In this document: positions 43,038-52,133 of the stretch, piece after piece | How positions within the stretch are numbered: position 1 is the stretch's first letter | Layout of the letters: the number at the start of each line of letters is the position of its first letter | Assembly: GCA_947385365.1 (NCBI GenBank) | Contig: CANDKT010000001.1 | Location: forward strand, 1-64,000 | DNA length: 64,000 bases | Source of the DNA: an uncultured Bacillota bacterium | GTDB taxonomy: Bacteria; Bacillota; Clostridia; Oscillospirales; Oscillospiraceae | Reading direction: 5' to 3' | Program-made: the position numbers and the translations under genes | The notes under the pieces: generated by a model | Told to the model about the DNA's origin: nothing | The model's database searches: none | The model's input: the letters and a program-made list of their open reading frames with translations, nothing else

Positions 43038-44042
43038 TTAAAACGAGCCCCATGTCAAGGCTTCGTTGGTATAATTTTTCGCGTTTTGCTCAGAGGCATC
43101 CCAAGCTGTTACCTTCGCGCTGGTAATGTTATCCAGTACGGTATGATTACTATGTGAATGTGAAGTTGTTTCCAAAGCTGTGATACGAGCAATCGCGGCA
43201 GTTAAATCTGCTGCTTTTGCGTAGTCGCCGTCAGACAGTGCGCTGATAACACTGTCGGCGTATTCTTTGATGTATTCCACGACCGTTGCGGATTCCGCGC
43301 TGTCTGGCAAAGTTCCGATCAAAGCGGAGAGGGCAGCAATCGACCGGTTCATAGCGGCAGCATCATCTGGGTGAGATTGAATCCAAGACGCGATTTCAGA
43401 CAAGGTGTCCAGGGAATCCTTTGCGTTTTCTGGGATCAACTGTTTTGTCAATTCCTCGCTAGCGATAGTACGGACGCTCTTGCCCGTATCTTCACCGGTC
43501 AAAGTAGAGACTTTCTCTTCTGCGGCAGACACACGGGAATCGAGTTCGGTTGTTTTACCGGTCACATAAGCAGTCACATACGCTGCGACCGATGGGTAAG
43601 ACGTCTCTTCTACGTTCAGGCTTCCGATTTTCTCATTGATTTTTGTGTCCACATCGTCTGCTGTAGGGAAGGTTTTAGTTTTTGTGAAGGTCAATTTTCT
43701 GGTTGCCGCGTCGTAGGACACGCCGTCCAGAGCGTTGCCGGAACCGGTTGTTTCGACGCTGGTAGCGCCGGTATCGAGGTTGATCTGCACATATCTGGAA
43801 CCGTCCCATTTTGCGAGACAGTTAAAGTCAGCGACATAGTACAGCGCGGTAGTACTAGGATTGGTGTTTTCCCGTAAAGCGGCTAAGGTATCGAACTCCT
43901 GAAAATCGCCGATACGGACTCTGGTTGTGTCGTCCACATCCAGGTACAAGGCGCGCTCATCGATTGTGATGTAGAATGTGCCTTCGTTTTTCGTTACTGG
44001 GAGATTTGTCTGCAAGCCTTTCTTAAAGGCGACTTTTGCCAT
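43038..44042 (-). CDS. Phage tail/appendage protein C
   Basis: A 334-residue structural protein starting AKVAFKKGLQTNLPVTKNEG, a beta-rich N-terminal attachment domain. ALYLDVDDTTRVRIGD is typical of phage fibre or baseplate ends. A long helical middle follows (about 130-285, DSRVSAAEEKVSTL, DSLDTLSEIASWIQSHPDD), then a short His-bearing SHSHSNHTVLDNIT tail as seen in fibre tips. AAGGAGG precedes ATG 44042. It shares its N-terminal design with the next gene upstream. I infer an appendage role. Confidence 0.7.
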   Translation of the reverse strand: MAKVAFKKGLQTNLPVTKNEGTFYITIDERALYLDVDDTTRVRIGDFQEFDTLAALRENTNPSTTALYYVADFNCLAKWDGSRYVQINLDTGATSVETTGSGNALDGVSYDAATRKLTFTKTKTFPTADDVDTKINEKIGSLNVEETSYPSVAAYVTAYVTGKTTELDSRVSAAEEKVSTLTGEDTGKSVRTIASEELTKQLIPENAKDSLDTLSEIASWIQSHPDDAAAMNRSIAALSALIGTLPDSAESATVVEYIKEYADSVISALSDGDYAKAADLTAAIARITALETTSHSHSNHTVLDNITSAKVTAWDASEQNAKNYTNEALTWGSF

Positions 44043-44063
44043 AACTTAACCCTCCTTATTGGG

Positions 44064-44097
44064 AACCCCCGCAGAAGGAGCAACCTCTGCGGGGGTT
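44064..44097. terminator. Hairpin between appendage genes
   Basis: A 12-base-pair perfect stem (AACCCCCGCAGA / TCTGCGGGGGTT) with a 10-base loop lies 15 bases after the gene at 44112 in the direction of transcription. On the minus strand no T run follows, so it may stabilise the mRNA end or only partly terminate. Confidence 0.5.
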
Positions 44098-44111
44098 TTG
44101 CTTATATAAAA

Positions 44112-44966
44112 TTAGGCAGATACTTCTCCGTCCAAGTCGCCCCAAGTAACACTGGCGATTACCTTATCGAGGGCTTCCTTATCTTCGGCACTCATAGCAC
44201 CAGCGGTTGTTGCGGTAGCAACTGCGAGGCTCAACCCATCGGGGCTAACAGTCAAGCCGTTCGCGTTGGACTCATGCAGTTTCAGGGAGACGGTATTTTC
44301 GGATACACTGACACCGTTCCCGGCTTTCACGGTGTCGACCAATCCCTTGAGCGGGATATAGATGTGACTTTCCTCTGCATTCGCGACGGTCAAGTCGACG
44401 TAGGGGTCGCCGATCTCCGCGCCAGCGTAAGGAGTCCCGGCAGTTTCGACGATCTCGTAGGAGCCGCCGGAGAGGACGGCATCTTTGGGGATATTGATTG
44501 CGTCGCCCACATAAGCGGAGGACTCGCCTTCGGTCCGTTTCAGTTTATAGGTAGCGGCGAAACCTTCCTCTGGGGTTTCTTGTTTTTCGATGACAAATTC
44601 CGCAGAACCAGAAGCAGAACTGGGGGATACGAACAGGCCATCGTCTTTCAGAACGAGGGCATTGTTTTCCTGCTTAGAGATCTGCACGCCGATCGTGGTC
44701 CCATTCTCGCCGGTGTCAAGGATCACGCTTGCGTCGACTGCGGAGAGGCCGATTGCGCCTCCGGCAGACAAGGCGTCAAGTTTCTGTTTATCGGCAGCAG
44801 ACATCAAGCCGGAAGCCAAGGCAGTTGCCTCTTTGCCCTTACCGTGCAAGATTTCGCCTTTGAAGATTTCCTGGGTATCGGTCAGCCAGTATATGGTATT
44901 GCTGTCTTTCACGGAGATTGCGTCATACTGGGCGCGGGTACCCTGTTTAAAGATCACGTTTGCCAT
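44112..44966 (-). CDS. Phage tail/appendage protein D
   Basis: A 284-residue protein. MANVIFKQGTRAQYDAI and IYWLTDTQEIFKGEILHG form an N-terminal domain like that of protein C. Beta-rich repeats follow, with DKQKLDALSAG and DKEALDKVIAS near-repeats at the two ends. GGAGG is nine bases before ATG 44966. The C-terminal VTWGDLDGEVSA resembles the LTWGSF end of protein C. It is probably a fibre or head-fibre-like decoration; no enzyme motif is visible. Confidence 0.7.
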   Translation of the reverse strand: MANVIFKQGTRAQYDAISVKDSNTIYWLTDTQEIFKGEILHGKGKEATALASGLMSAADKQKLDALSAGGAIGLSAVDASVILDTGENGTTIGVQISKQENNALVLKDDGLFVSPSSASGSAEFVIEKQETPEEGFAATYKLKRTEGESSAYVGDAINIPKDAVLSGGSYEIVETAGTPYAGAEIGDPYVDLTVANAEESHIYIPLKGLVDTVKAGNGVSVSENTVSLKLHESNANGLTVSPDGLSLAVATATTAGAMSAEDKEALDKVIASVTWGDLDGEVSA

Positions 44967-44992
44967 AACTTGATTCCTCCTTATGGTTTTAT

Positions 44993-45015
44993 ATAAATGC
45001 TCATAGAGCATTTAT
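44993..45015. other. Hairpin overlapping the BppU-like stop codon
   Basis: A 10-base-pair stem (ATAAATGCTC / GAGCATTTAT, three-base loop). On the minus strand it begins within the stop codon of the 45015-45938 gene and is followed by ATAAAAC. It is AT-rich and of uncertain function. Confidence 0.4.
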
Positions 45016-45938
45016 TACATTTCTTCCCAAACATATCCAGTTTGGATTCCGGCTGAGTCTATATTACCGTCGTCGATTTCAGCCCATTCGTCGTTTGGAT
45101 TGAGGTCGACTGGCTCAGGGATTCCGTCAGGCTCTGGTTCGACAGTAAAAGTAAGGACTTTGTGTTCGTCGACGTGAGGGACATAGACAGAGCCGTCCTC
45201 GCCAACGACCTTGCCGAGGTTTTGGGTTTCCTCGTCGTCGAAAGTAACGATAAGATTTCCGTCCTCATTGATCTCCATATTCAAGATTCCGCGAGCAGTA
45301 TCGGCACGGACGAAGATCGGGTCTCCCAGCGGAACCTGAGTAGTTTCCACGATATTCCCATCCTCGTCCAGGACAGGGATCGTAGAGACGAGTTGGATTG
45401 TGCTGTCCGTTTCGTTGAAGAGGATATTGTCTGCTTTTGCGGCCACGGACTCGTTCGTTTTGTCGAGCCGTTCGCTCAGCAACTTCTCAGCCTTTTCGAC
45501 CTTATCTTCCATATACCTTTGCATTTCGTAGATCAATCTTAAATTCCGGTCTGTAATATACTCGTCCATATTTTTAGAATCGAGGACTCTCAAGATACAC
45601 TCGCTGCTTTTTGCAATAACGGGGTGCATAGGTGGGCCGGAGAAAATCTGAATAAAGGTACAGATTTCGCCTGCGTATCTGGACAATGTGCTTGTAATGG
45701 GGAGGTGGTACTGGTAATAAGTTTTGTACGGGATTTCGTCCCGAACGAGCAGAGCGATATCAGCGGTTCCATCTGCGCGGATGTAGCTTAGGTATACGGT
45801 AGCCGTAGCTATATCGATATCGCCGATTTTCGTTGGGATAAAGTAAGTAATTTTCTGATTCAGGTGATCTCCGCGATAGATTGGTTCATTGGATGTAATG
45901 GAGAGGTTCATATTGGTATCTAGTTTGATAGATAGCAT
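45015..45938 (-). CDS. BppU-like baseplate protein
   Basis: A 307-residue protein. The N-terminal domain (about 1-130: LSIKLDTNMNLSITSN, YRGDHLNQKITYFIP, LPITSTLSRYAGEICTFIQI) matches the beta-sandwich of baseplate upper proteins, which anchor receptor-binding proteins. A helical segment follows, EMQRYMEDKVEKAEKLLSER, and then an acidic beta-rich C-terminus. ATG 45938, eight bases after AGGAGG, was preferred to GTG 45947. The assignment is by fold-like sequence pattern and position. Confidence 0.7.
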   Translation of the reverse strand: MLSIKLDTNMNLSITSNEPIYRGDHLNQKITYFIPTKIGDIDIATATVYLSYIRADGTADIALLVRDEIPYKTYYQYHLPITSTLSRYAGEICTFIQIFSGPPMHPVIAKSSECILRVLDSKNMDEYITDRNLRLIYEMQRYMEDKVEKAEKLLSERLDKTNESVAAKADNILFNETDSTIQLVSTIPVLDEDGNIVETTQVPLGDPIFVRADTARGILNMEINEDGNLIVTFDDEETQNLGKVVGEDGSVYVPHVDEHKVLTFTVEPEPDGIPEPVDLNPNDEWAEIDDGNIDSAGIQTGYVWEEM

Positions 45939-45961
45939 TCGCTTCACCTCCTGTAGGTGGT

Positions 45962-46648
45962 TCAGTCGAGGGTAATGTTGTCCAATTCTTCGAGGGTAAT
46001 GTTGTCGATATCAGCAAGGGCGGAATAGCCACTTCCGTTTATTGAGTCGACTTCAGCCAAGGTTCTGCGTCGATTGAGCGAAACGTTCACAGATACGGTT
46101 TGTTGGACGGCGGAAGAACCGTTGAAACTGATATCTTTGTATGATAAACTACTGACAAACTGAGTGGTATAGATTTTATTATCGCATTGTTCAAACTTCA
46201 ATTCTGCGATTTCTGATATTCTAGCGTGAACGACTGGTCCGCTAGAAGCTCTTTCAAAGCCATGTTTTGTATCGGACAACGACTGAGAGATTCTAATTTG
46301 GTTTCCAGCGTTACCCAAAAACGAAGTTGGGACAACATTTAGGTTATGGATTTGGATACAGAGGGCGTTTGGGCTGACGCGTTCGATGTATTTTTTCACA
46401 GAGAAGACTGGGTGCAATGTGATACAGGTTATGTGATGCAACCGTTCAAACGCACGTTTTCTTGTACTGGAAACGTTAGGCTGTATTCCGATACGGCTAC
46501 TGACGCTGAGTTTTTTCCGAGCGCATTCATGTGCGGAGACATCCAGAAGCAACCCATTCTGGGCAGAAAAGCCAGCGTAGTATGGGAGCATAGATACGAT
46601 GATTTCTCCTTCTGGCGGTTCCCTCAGAAAAATATCGTATTCTTTCAA
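45962..46648 (-). CDS. Hypothetical phage tail-region protein
   Basis: A 228-residue protein without recognised family. It starts with TTG 46648, nine bases after GGAGG. The middle is beta-strand rich with basic clusters. The end has two short repeats, DIDNITLEELDNITLD, coded by the near-identical DNA copies at 45965-46010. It sits in the baseplate/fibre cluster with normal spacing on both sides, so a structural role is likely. Confidence 0.6.
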   Translation of the reverse strand: MKEYDIFLREPPEGEIIVSMLPYYAGFSAQNGLLLDVSAHECARKKLSVSSRIGIQPNVSSTRKRAFERLHHITCITLHPVFSVKKYIERVSPNALCIQIHNLNVVPTSFLGNAGNQIRISQSLSDTKHGFERASSGPVVHARISEIAELKFEQCDNKIYTTQFVSSLSYKDISFNGSSAVQQTVSVNVSLNRRRTLAEVDSINGSGYSALADIDNITLEELDNITLD

Positions 46649-46681
46649 ATCGTTTCACCTCCGCCAAGCGGTTTTTGTATT

Positions 46682-47083
46682 TTAAGCGGCAGGGTTCAAG
46701 ACGGAAAGTGTCAAAGCGCCGGCCTTGATTGTCATAATGGTGGAAGGCTCCACGCTTCTGCTTGTTGTAAGCTGCCCATACATCAGCAAGTTCCCGCCTG
46801 TTAAGGCATCGAACACGACGAAATGGGTAACAGTACCCCACGACGCCGTACTTTCGTTAAAATCGATTGCGTTACTATTTGTGACGGTGCCGTTAGAGGG
46901 GGTGCTGAGACCGGTAAGTTTCACGCGGGAATACCCGCCCCCACTTGGTTCAGTCACATTCGAGCCGCTCATATTTGGGGCTGTTTTGCTAAGGCCGATA
47001 TAGTAGTTTGCTGGGATTGCCGGGGTAGTTTTGGAACGGAACACATTTCCGGCGACGAGGTTTAAGAAATAGGTTGTGTTCAT
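46682..47083 (-). CDS. Phage tail-fibre-type beta protein
   Basis: A 133-residue protein built like the small virion proteins with YIGLSKTAPNMSGSN, EPSGGGYSRVKLTGL, GTVTHFVVFDALTGGNLLMYG. This pattern is frequent in siphophages of Firmicutes and is annotated as a tail or fibre component. It begins at ATG 47083, two bases after the stop of the preceding gene. No enzymatic motifs. Confidence 0.75.
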   Translation of the reverse strand: MNTTYFLNLVAGNVFRSKTTPAIPANYYIGLSKTAPNMSGSNVTEPSGGGYSRVKLTGLSTPSNGTVTNSNAIDFNESTASWGTVTHFVVFDALTGGNLLMYGQLTTSRSVEPSTIMTIKAGALTLSVLNPAA

Positions 47084-47084
47084 A

Positions 47085-47540
47085 TCAAAAATCCTCCATA
47101 AATAGCGAGTTCTGGTTTTTTGGTGGGGTTGAAGGGGTTACTGTCTGTCCAGAGACATACTGTTTATTGATGTTGTTTGTGATATACAGGATACCCTGGC
47201 TTGGCACTTCGACTTTCCCGGTATTTTCTTTGATAGAGATCTGGTAGATATACTTTCCCTCAAGGCTAACGGTTTCTGAAGATTCCAGAGTAACGCGGAG
47301 TTTATTGTAGATAAGATCGCCGTCTTTTGAGGAACCAGTTGCGTCGACGCGCATAGTTTTAGACAAGATGACGCTGCCTCTTCTATTTGTAAATCCAACC
47401 ACAGAGAAGTTAGCGGAACATCTGGTAAGGTCGAACGGTTTTGTTTTTGTGTGCCAATACACGTGGAAGCTCAAATTCTGTTGAGAGCCGCCGACGAACT
47501 CGATTGTAGGGAGCGTGTACGGACTTGAGTAGCACGACAC
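47085..47540 (-). CDS. Phage baseplate-region protein
   Basis: A 151-residue beta-rich protein: LPTIEFVGGSQQNLSFHVYW followed by SANFSVVGFTNRRG and YIYQISIKENTGKVEVPSQGIL (split here), typical of an immunoglobulin-like or BppU-type sandwich that describes an extension module. A C-terminal low-complexity PSTPPKNQN precedes the stop. It is a likely minor virion component; no family name is certain. Confidence 0.6.
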   Translation of the reverse strand: MSCYSSPYTLPTIEFVGGSQQNLSFHVYWHTKTKPFDLTRCSANFSVVGFTNRRGSVILSKTMRVDATGSSKDGDLIYNKLRVTLESSETVSLEGKYIYQISIKENTGKVEVPSQGILYITNNINKQYVSGQTVTPSTPPKNQNSLFMEDF

Positions 47541-47556
47541 ACATATCGCCTGCCTT

Positions 47557-47727
47557 TCACTGGGTTTCGTTCAATGGGCTGACTTCAGCATTTTTCAACA
47601 TTTCGATCACCTCTTCAATCACGGCGATACTCCCGCTGAGATTGACGAGGTTTTGTTTCCCGCTTACTGGGATTGTATTCATAGCGTTGATTGCGGCGAT
47701 CAACCTTTGAATGATGTCGTTTTTCAT
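47557..47727 (-). CDS. Small phage protein (56 aa)
   Basis: A helical 56-residue protein, MKNDIIQRLIAAINAMNT and IAVIEEVIEMLKNAEVS, with a GGGGGAG site before ATG 47727. A GTG at 47763 overlaps the upstream stop and is an alternative start. Not recognised. Amphipathic helices suggest a coiled-coil or assembly factor. Confidence 0.6.
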   Translation of the reverse strand: MKNDIIQRLIAAINAMNTIPVSGKQNLVNLSGSIAVIEEVIEMLKNAEVSPLNETQ

Positions 47728-47759
47728 TTTTTCTCCCCCGAGCTTCATTTGTTTTGCTT

Positions 47760-48491
47760 TCACAGACTGTTGATCCAGCTATTCAGTCCGCTGGCTAAAG
47801 TGATGAAATATTTTCCTTTGATAACGTCGCCTTTTTTTACGACCGGCAATTTCGTGTCGTGTCCGAAATTGATATTGTTGCGAAGAGAGTTAAAGCGGTC
47901 AGCGGTTATTACCTTATTATCCTTGGTCATTTTGGTATCTTCAAAAGACAAATAGAAGCTATCCCAGCTACGCCCGGCGGCTTGAATCGTCTCGTTTGTT
48001 TTGGACACAAGGTCGTTCCAAACCTTGTAGGAGAAGTCCGTTGTAGGGCCATTGGAAGTAATGGCGTCGTAGGCGTCTTCTGTTTCCCAATCTTCAGCGG
48101 AACCGTTTGATTTTTCCCACGACCAAGCCGTGACGGAAGGTTTTTTCTGTTCTGTAGTAAATGTGCCTTCCTTTGTCCAAGCTGTGAGCCATTGTATATT
48201 GTCTCCGGACTGGAAACCAAATTCGATCTTCCATGTACAGAGCGTTCCTGGGCTAAGATATTTTATTTCGTAGAGGAAGGTAGAATCCGCGCCGTCTTTG
48301 GAGTTTTCGCCTGGGATAGGATCTTTTTTTCGATTATTGACCGTAACGCGGATATAGCGCGTTCCTTTGAAACCGCTCTGCCCATTTAGGAAGGAGCATT
48401 CCAAGGACGCGGAAGTTTCGTACACGTCCCAAACTGCCTCCATACTTGCGCTAGAACCGGGTATGGTCCATTCTGTTGTAAAAAATGCCAT
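47760..48491 (-). CDS. Phage minor structural protein
   Basis: A 243-residue beta-rich protein that directly follows the tail-tip gene (10 bases apart). It has fibronectin-like alternation (TRYIRVTVNNRKKD, TLCTWKIEFGFQSG), and a C-terminal segment, ITADRFNSLRNNINF. That phrase is common in phage and other proteins sitting on tail tips. I infer a baseplate or tail-tip accessory. Confidence 0.6.
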   Translation of the reverse strand: MAFFTTEWTIPGSSASMEAVWDVYETSASLECSFLNGQSGFKGTRYIRVTVNNRKKDPIPGENSKDGADSTFLYEIKYLSPGTLCTWKIEFGFQSGDNIQWLTAWTKEGTFTTEQKKPSVTAWSWEKSNGSAEDWETEDAYDAITSNGPTTDFSYKVWNDLVSKTNETIQAAGRSWDSFYLSFEDTKMTKDNKVITADRFNSLRNNINFGHDTKLPVVKKGDVIKGKYFITLASGLNSWINSL

Positions 48492-48501
48492 AAATACACC
48501 T

Positions 48502-51500
48502 CTATCCGAATGTTGCGGTAAGTCCCTTTATAGTAGAGACACCTGAAAAATCAACTTCGCTTCCGGAGAATTTTATTGATTCCGTACCTCCAAGGTTCAA
48601 TATTGGCGCACTGAGACCTAGCCGGGCAAAGGATGATCTCATTGTTGCCGTGCCATTTCCTGCGTCCAAGATCTCAAGGACTGCGGTTCCCTTCCCGTTA
48701 TAGATGGTGATCCCGCCGTCATCCAGGCCGACGATCTGCCCGCCTTCGTCATCAACGCCTCCGGCATAGATTTCAGCTCCATATATTTTTGCGCCATAGA
48801 TATTCGGTGATCCTGTTGAATCAGCCGTAATAAAACTTTTCTGAGTACTCGCAGCCTTTTTTAGGGCAGACCGGATATTGTTGAATGTCACATTCGCGTC
48901 GCTTCCGTCTTGCCCATCTTCACCGTCAACGCCTATAAATTGGTATGGGGTTCCCCAAGTTGTCCCACCGTCTAGGGAGTCGCGTCGATATCTATCATTT
49001 GTTTCCATCGTGTCATGCCAAGGACCGGACAAGCTGGTACTGAACTGGTATTTAACCGGCGCGTTCCCGCCCCATTCGATTGTCCCGGCAGAAAGGATTA
49101 TATTCCCGGACATAGCTACATTCCCGTGGGGGTCGACTATAAACTGGTTGTTTACGTTAAGACTTGTCACTTCCAGGTAATCGTTTTTGAATTTCCCTAC
49201 GTCATTCATCATAGGGTTTCCAGACTTGTCCAAATATTTTGACGCCTGTACAGTTCCTTGGAACGTCCCATTCTTAACAAGGATATCCCCATTCTTTTTC
49301 ACCCAGAACGGTGCTTTATCCGGACTGACGTTTCCGGCCCAAATTGCATAGGCAGAATTAGAATTTGTCCCTGAGCCATTGATTGCTACATAGCTATTCC
49401 CGCTTCCTGTGTGTAGATAATTTTCCGCGATAGCAAAGCCGCCGATTTCTCCTGACGTAGCGTTTACGCATCCACGGAAGTAAGCGGCTCCGTCTCTCAT
49501 ATCGAGGTAGAAGTTCGCGTTTGACGGCATATTGTCATCATCGAGCAGAATGTCCCCGTTGCTTTTGATAAACGACGGAGTAACTGTGGTTCCATTTGTA
49601 GTAAACAATCCGCTGTTTCCGGCGGCGATTCCATAGTTTGGGTCTAAGATAATTTTCCCACTCTCGCCTTGTAGGACGAACGTAGCGTTACAGAGCCAAG
49701 CACCAGACGCATCCACGCGGAATTGCATAACACCTTTGTCGTTCGTGTTTTCGACGACGAGGTTATTCCCAACGATCAACTTGCCACCGATAACCTCTGC
49801 ATTCACGCCGAAATAGTCGCCGGTATCTTTGGAAGCGAAGCGTCCGATTGCGAGTTTACAAGTTTCCCAATTATCGTCTGACATAGCAATCATGCTGTCT
49901 ACGATACGGATCTGGTATTTAGAATCGCCGCCGACATGGATACCGGAACCATTGATAACGACGCTTTTATTTGCCGCGGCCAAAATGGTATTTTTTGCGG
50001 CATCGAGGGAATCGGACATAAACTTAGAGACGACAGACGCTTGGTTGACGGTTTGGTTATAGATATACTTACTCGCATCGAAATTCCTGCTTGCAGAGTA
50101 TCCGGCTTCGATCATATCTTTTAAGGTATTCACATTGTCGTGCCGTTTGAATCTGTTTGAGAACACGAGGGAGAACTTATTTTGTTCTTCAAAATCCAGT
50201 TCAAACTCAATAAGGTAGGGAGTAATGGTACGGGTTCTGTTAAGGTTCAGGTAGACACCCTTACCCAATTCGAGCTGGTCTCTGAACGGAGCAAACTCTT
50301 GAGCGAACAGGAAATTTGCAGAGCTGACTGAAAACTCGTAAGTTGGGGAAGAGATCTCGCCAAGCACATTGACGGCCCAATCGTATAATTCCATTTCGAC
50401 GGAATACCGTTGATAATCGCTAATATTTGCTGTTAGGTAGAGTGAGCCAGACGCGTAAAAACTAAGAGAAGAACCTTCATCTGTTGTAATGCGGACAGAT
50501 TCTCCGCTGTCCGTTTTGTATTCGGAGGTAGTTTTCCTGATATTGGAAGAGAAGCTGGACAAGGAACCGGACATGGTAATCATACCGCTTGCGGCGGACT
50601 TATCGTTTACGCGGATTGTACCAGCATAAAAGCTCAAGACATAATTACGCCCATTCACTTCAAGTGTGCCCCGAATAATATCCCCAGACACGGCATTGCT
50701 CCCGGACAGAGAGAACGTACCACCAGACATTGTGTACATTTGCTTTTCAAACTGGGGAGACAGATTGATTTTGGAGATGGAAGAGCCAGACACGGAGAGC
50801 TGACAATTGGACAGCGGATAGGATTTTCCAGAAACGGAAGTATTCACATCGGTAGCAACGAAGGTATCTTCTGTAACGTCCTGTTCGATGAAGAAGTTGG
50901 AGAGTTCTGAATATTCGGAATCTGTGAAGTAATTCGAGAGGGACAATTCTTTTGTAATCGCTTTGAGCTGTCCGGCGCAAGAAGAGGGGACAGACGGATC
51001 AAGTTCCCGTTTAATGGAGTTGATTGTGCTTTCTTTGGCGGAAATTTCGTTCTTTTTAGCTTTGATCTTCTCGTTTACTTCATCGAGCAAAGACTGCTGA
51101 TGTGCCTTGCCTGCCTCGGTTGTTTCCATAGAGTGAGCTTGAACAATTATGCTCTGTTGGGATATTAAGGAATCAAGTTCCCCTTTCAGATCCGTTAGTG
51201 CAGCTTGTTCTGCGGTCAATCGAGCGGTTGAAGACGCTCTCATGCAGGCCAATCCACGGTAGTGTTGCTGACGATTGATAACGCTACGCTGCCACGAGTT
51301 CCATTTTGAGGCAAGCGGTTCTTTGATATCTCCGTTTGCGATGAAGTAGGACAAATCGTAGAGCCAGTTTGTTCCAATTGGGTTCACGTTACGGATATCC
51401 AGGCTATCTGCTCCATAGGGACGTATAGCAGTTACGAGTTCGTCGCTTTTTTCCTCAACGCCGAGGGACTCTATCAAGTTATCGAAATCCAGATAGATTG

Positions 51501-52122
51501 GCAACACGAGCCGTTCTTCGTCTGCGTCATACGCGTTGATTGTTTTCTGGTATGTATCGAAGACGAACACGCACCTATATTTGTCAGGGGAGTGGTCATA
51601 TAAGAAGGGGAGCAAGTAATCGTCGTACTGGTCAAACGTCCGATATTTGCCAATCAAAGACGGAGAGACATACCCAACCGTCCAGCCGCGAGCTGCCTCA
51701 ATGATTCTACCCAGAACGGTATCCGTAGGGGCGGCCGGGTTCCAGAAATTGAACGTACCCTCTTCCAAGAACAGTTTTTTACTTTCCAGAGTTTTCTCAT
51801 AGGAGTAACCTTTGACGTGTTTAACTTCCATGATCCCATCGGATTCAGTTTCTGGGTTCATAGTTTCGTATATACCGTAGGATTTCGTATAAATTTGCTT
51901 ATACCCGGTCACATCGTCATAGATTGGGTTTTTCACGCCGTCGAGGACAGAGGGGATATCGAAGGAGATCTCGCTTGGCTCTGCGAATTTGATGTTCAGC
52001 CTAAGGTTGTAAACGCCTGGTATCGTTCCGATCATATGGTCGCCCAGAGTTTTCAGCACGAGCTGAGGCGTTTCGGGCAAGCCGTCTCTATCAAACTCCA
52101 GTTTGGAATAGTCCAGATACAT
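48502..52122 (-). CDS. Tail-tip / tail-associated protein (Tal-like, 1206 aa)
   Basis: The hub protein that follows Dit. The N-terminal part (about 1-330) is a gp27/Tal-like hub: LKTLGDHMIGTIPGVYNLRL, then AEPSEISFDIP. A coiled coil (about 300-390), a central beta region, and a C-terminal part (about 780-1206) of repeated strand units such as SGEIGGFAIAENYLHTG and DEGGQIVGLDDGGITIYNGKG complete it. GEDGQDGSD hints at a short collagen-like stretch. I saw no peptidase motif, but an embedded lytic domain cannot be excluded. It starts at ATG 52122, 12 bases after the Dit stop. Confidence 0.82.
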   Translation of the reverse strand: MYLDYSKLEFDRDGLPETPQLVLKTLGDHMIGTIPGVYNLRLNIKFAEPSEISFDIPSVLDGVKNPIYDDVTGYKQIYTKSYGIYETMNPETESDGIMEVKHVKGYSYEKTLESKKLFLEEGTFNFWNPAAPTDTVLGRIIEAARGWTVGYVSPSLIGKYRTFDQYDDYLLPFLYDHSPDKYRCVFVFDTYQKTINAYDADEERLVLPIYLDFDNLIESLGVEEKSDELVTAIRPYGADSLDIRNVNPIGTNWLYDLSYFIANGDIKEPLASKWNSWQRSVINRQQHYRGLACMRASSTARLTAEQAALTDLKGELDSLISQQSIIVQAHSMETTEAGKAHQQSLLDEVNEKIKAKKNEISAKESTINSIKRELDPSVPSSCAGQLKAITKELSLSNYFTDSEYSELSNFFIEQDVTEDTFVATDVNTSVSGKSYPLSNCQLSVSGSSISKINLSPQFEKQMYTMSGGTFSLSGSNAVSGDIIRGTLEVNGRNYVLSFYAGTIRVNDKSAASGMITMSGSLSSFSSNIRKTTSEYKTDSGESVRITTDEGSSLSFYASGSLYLTANISDYQRYSVEMELYDWAVNVLGEISSPTYEFSVSSANFLFAQEFAPFRDQLELGKGVYLNLNRTRTITPYLIEFELDFEEQNKFSLVFSNRFKRHDNVNTLKDMIEAGYSASRNFDASKYIYNQTVNQASVVSKFMSDSLDAAKNTILAAANKSVVINGSGIHVGGDSKYQIRIVDSMIAMSDDNWETCKLAIGRFASKDTGDYFGVNAEVIGGKLIVGNNLVVENTNDKGVMQFRVDASGAWLCNATFVLQGESGKIILDPNYGIAAGNSGLFTTNGTTVTPSFIKSNGDILLDDDNMPSNANFYLDMRDGAAYFRGCVNATSGEIGGFAIAENYLHTGSGNSYVAINGSGTNSNSAYAIWAGNVSPDKAPFWVKKNGDILVKNGTFQGTVQASKYLDKSGNPMMNDVGKFKNDYLEVTSLNVNNQFIVDPHGNVAMSGNIILSAGTIEWGGNAPVKYQFSTSLSGPWHDTMETNDRYRRDSLDGGTTWGTPYQFIGVDGEDGQDGSDANVTFNNIRSALKKAASTQKSFITADSTGSPNIYGAKIYGAEIYAGGVDDEGGQIVGLDDGGITIYNGKGTAVLEILDAGNGTATMRSSFARLGLSAPILNLGGTESIKFSGSEVDFSGVSTIKGLTATFG

Positions 52123-52133
52123 TTTCAGCCTCC

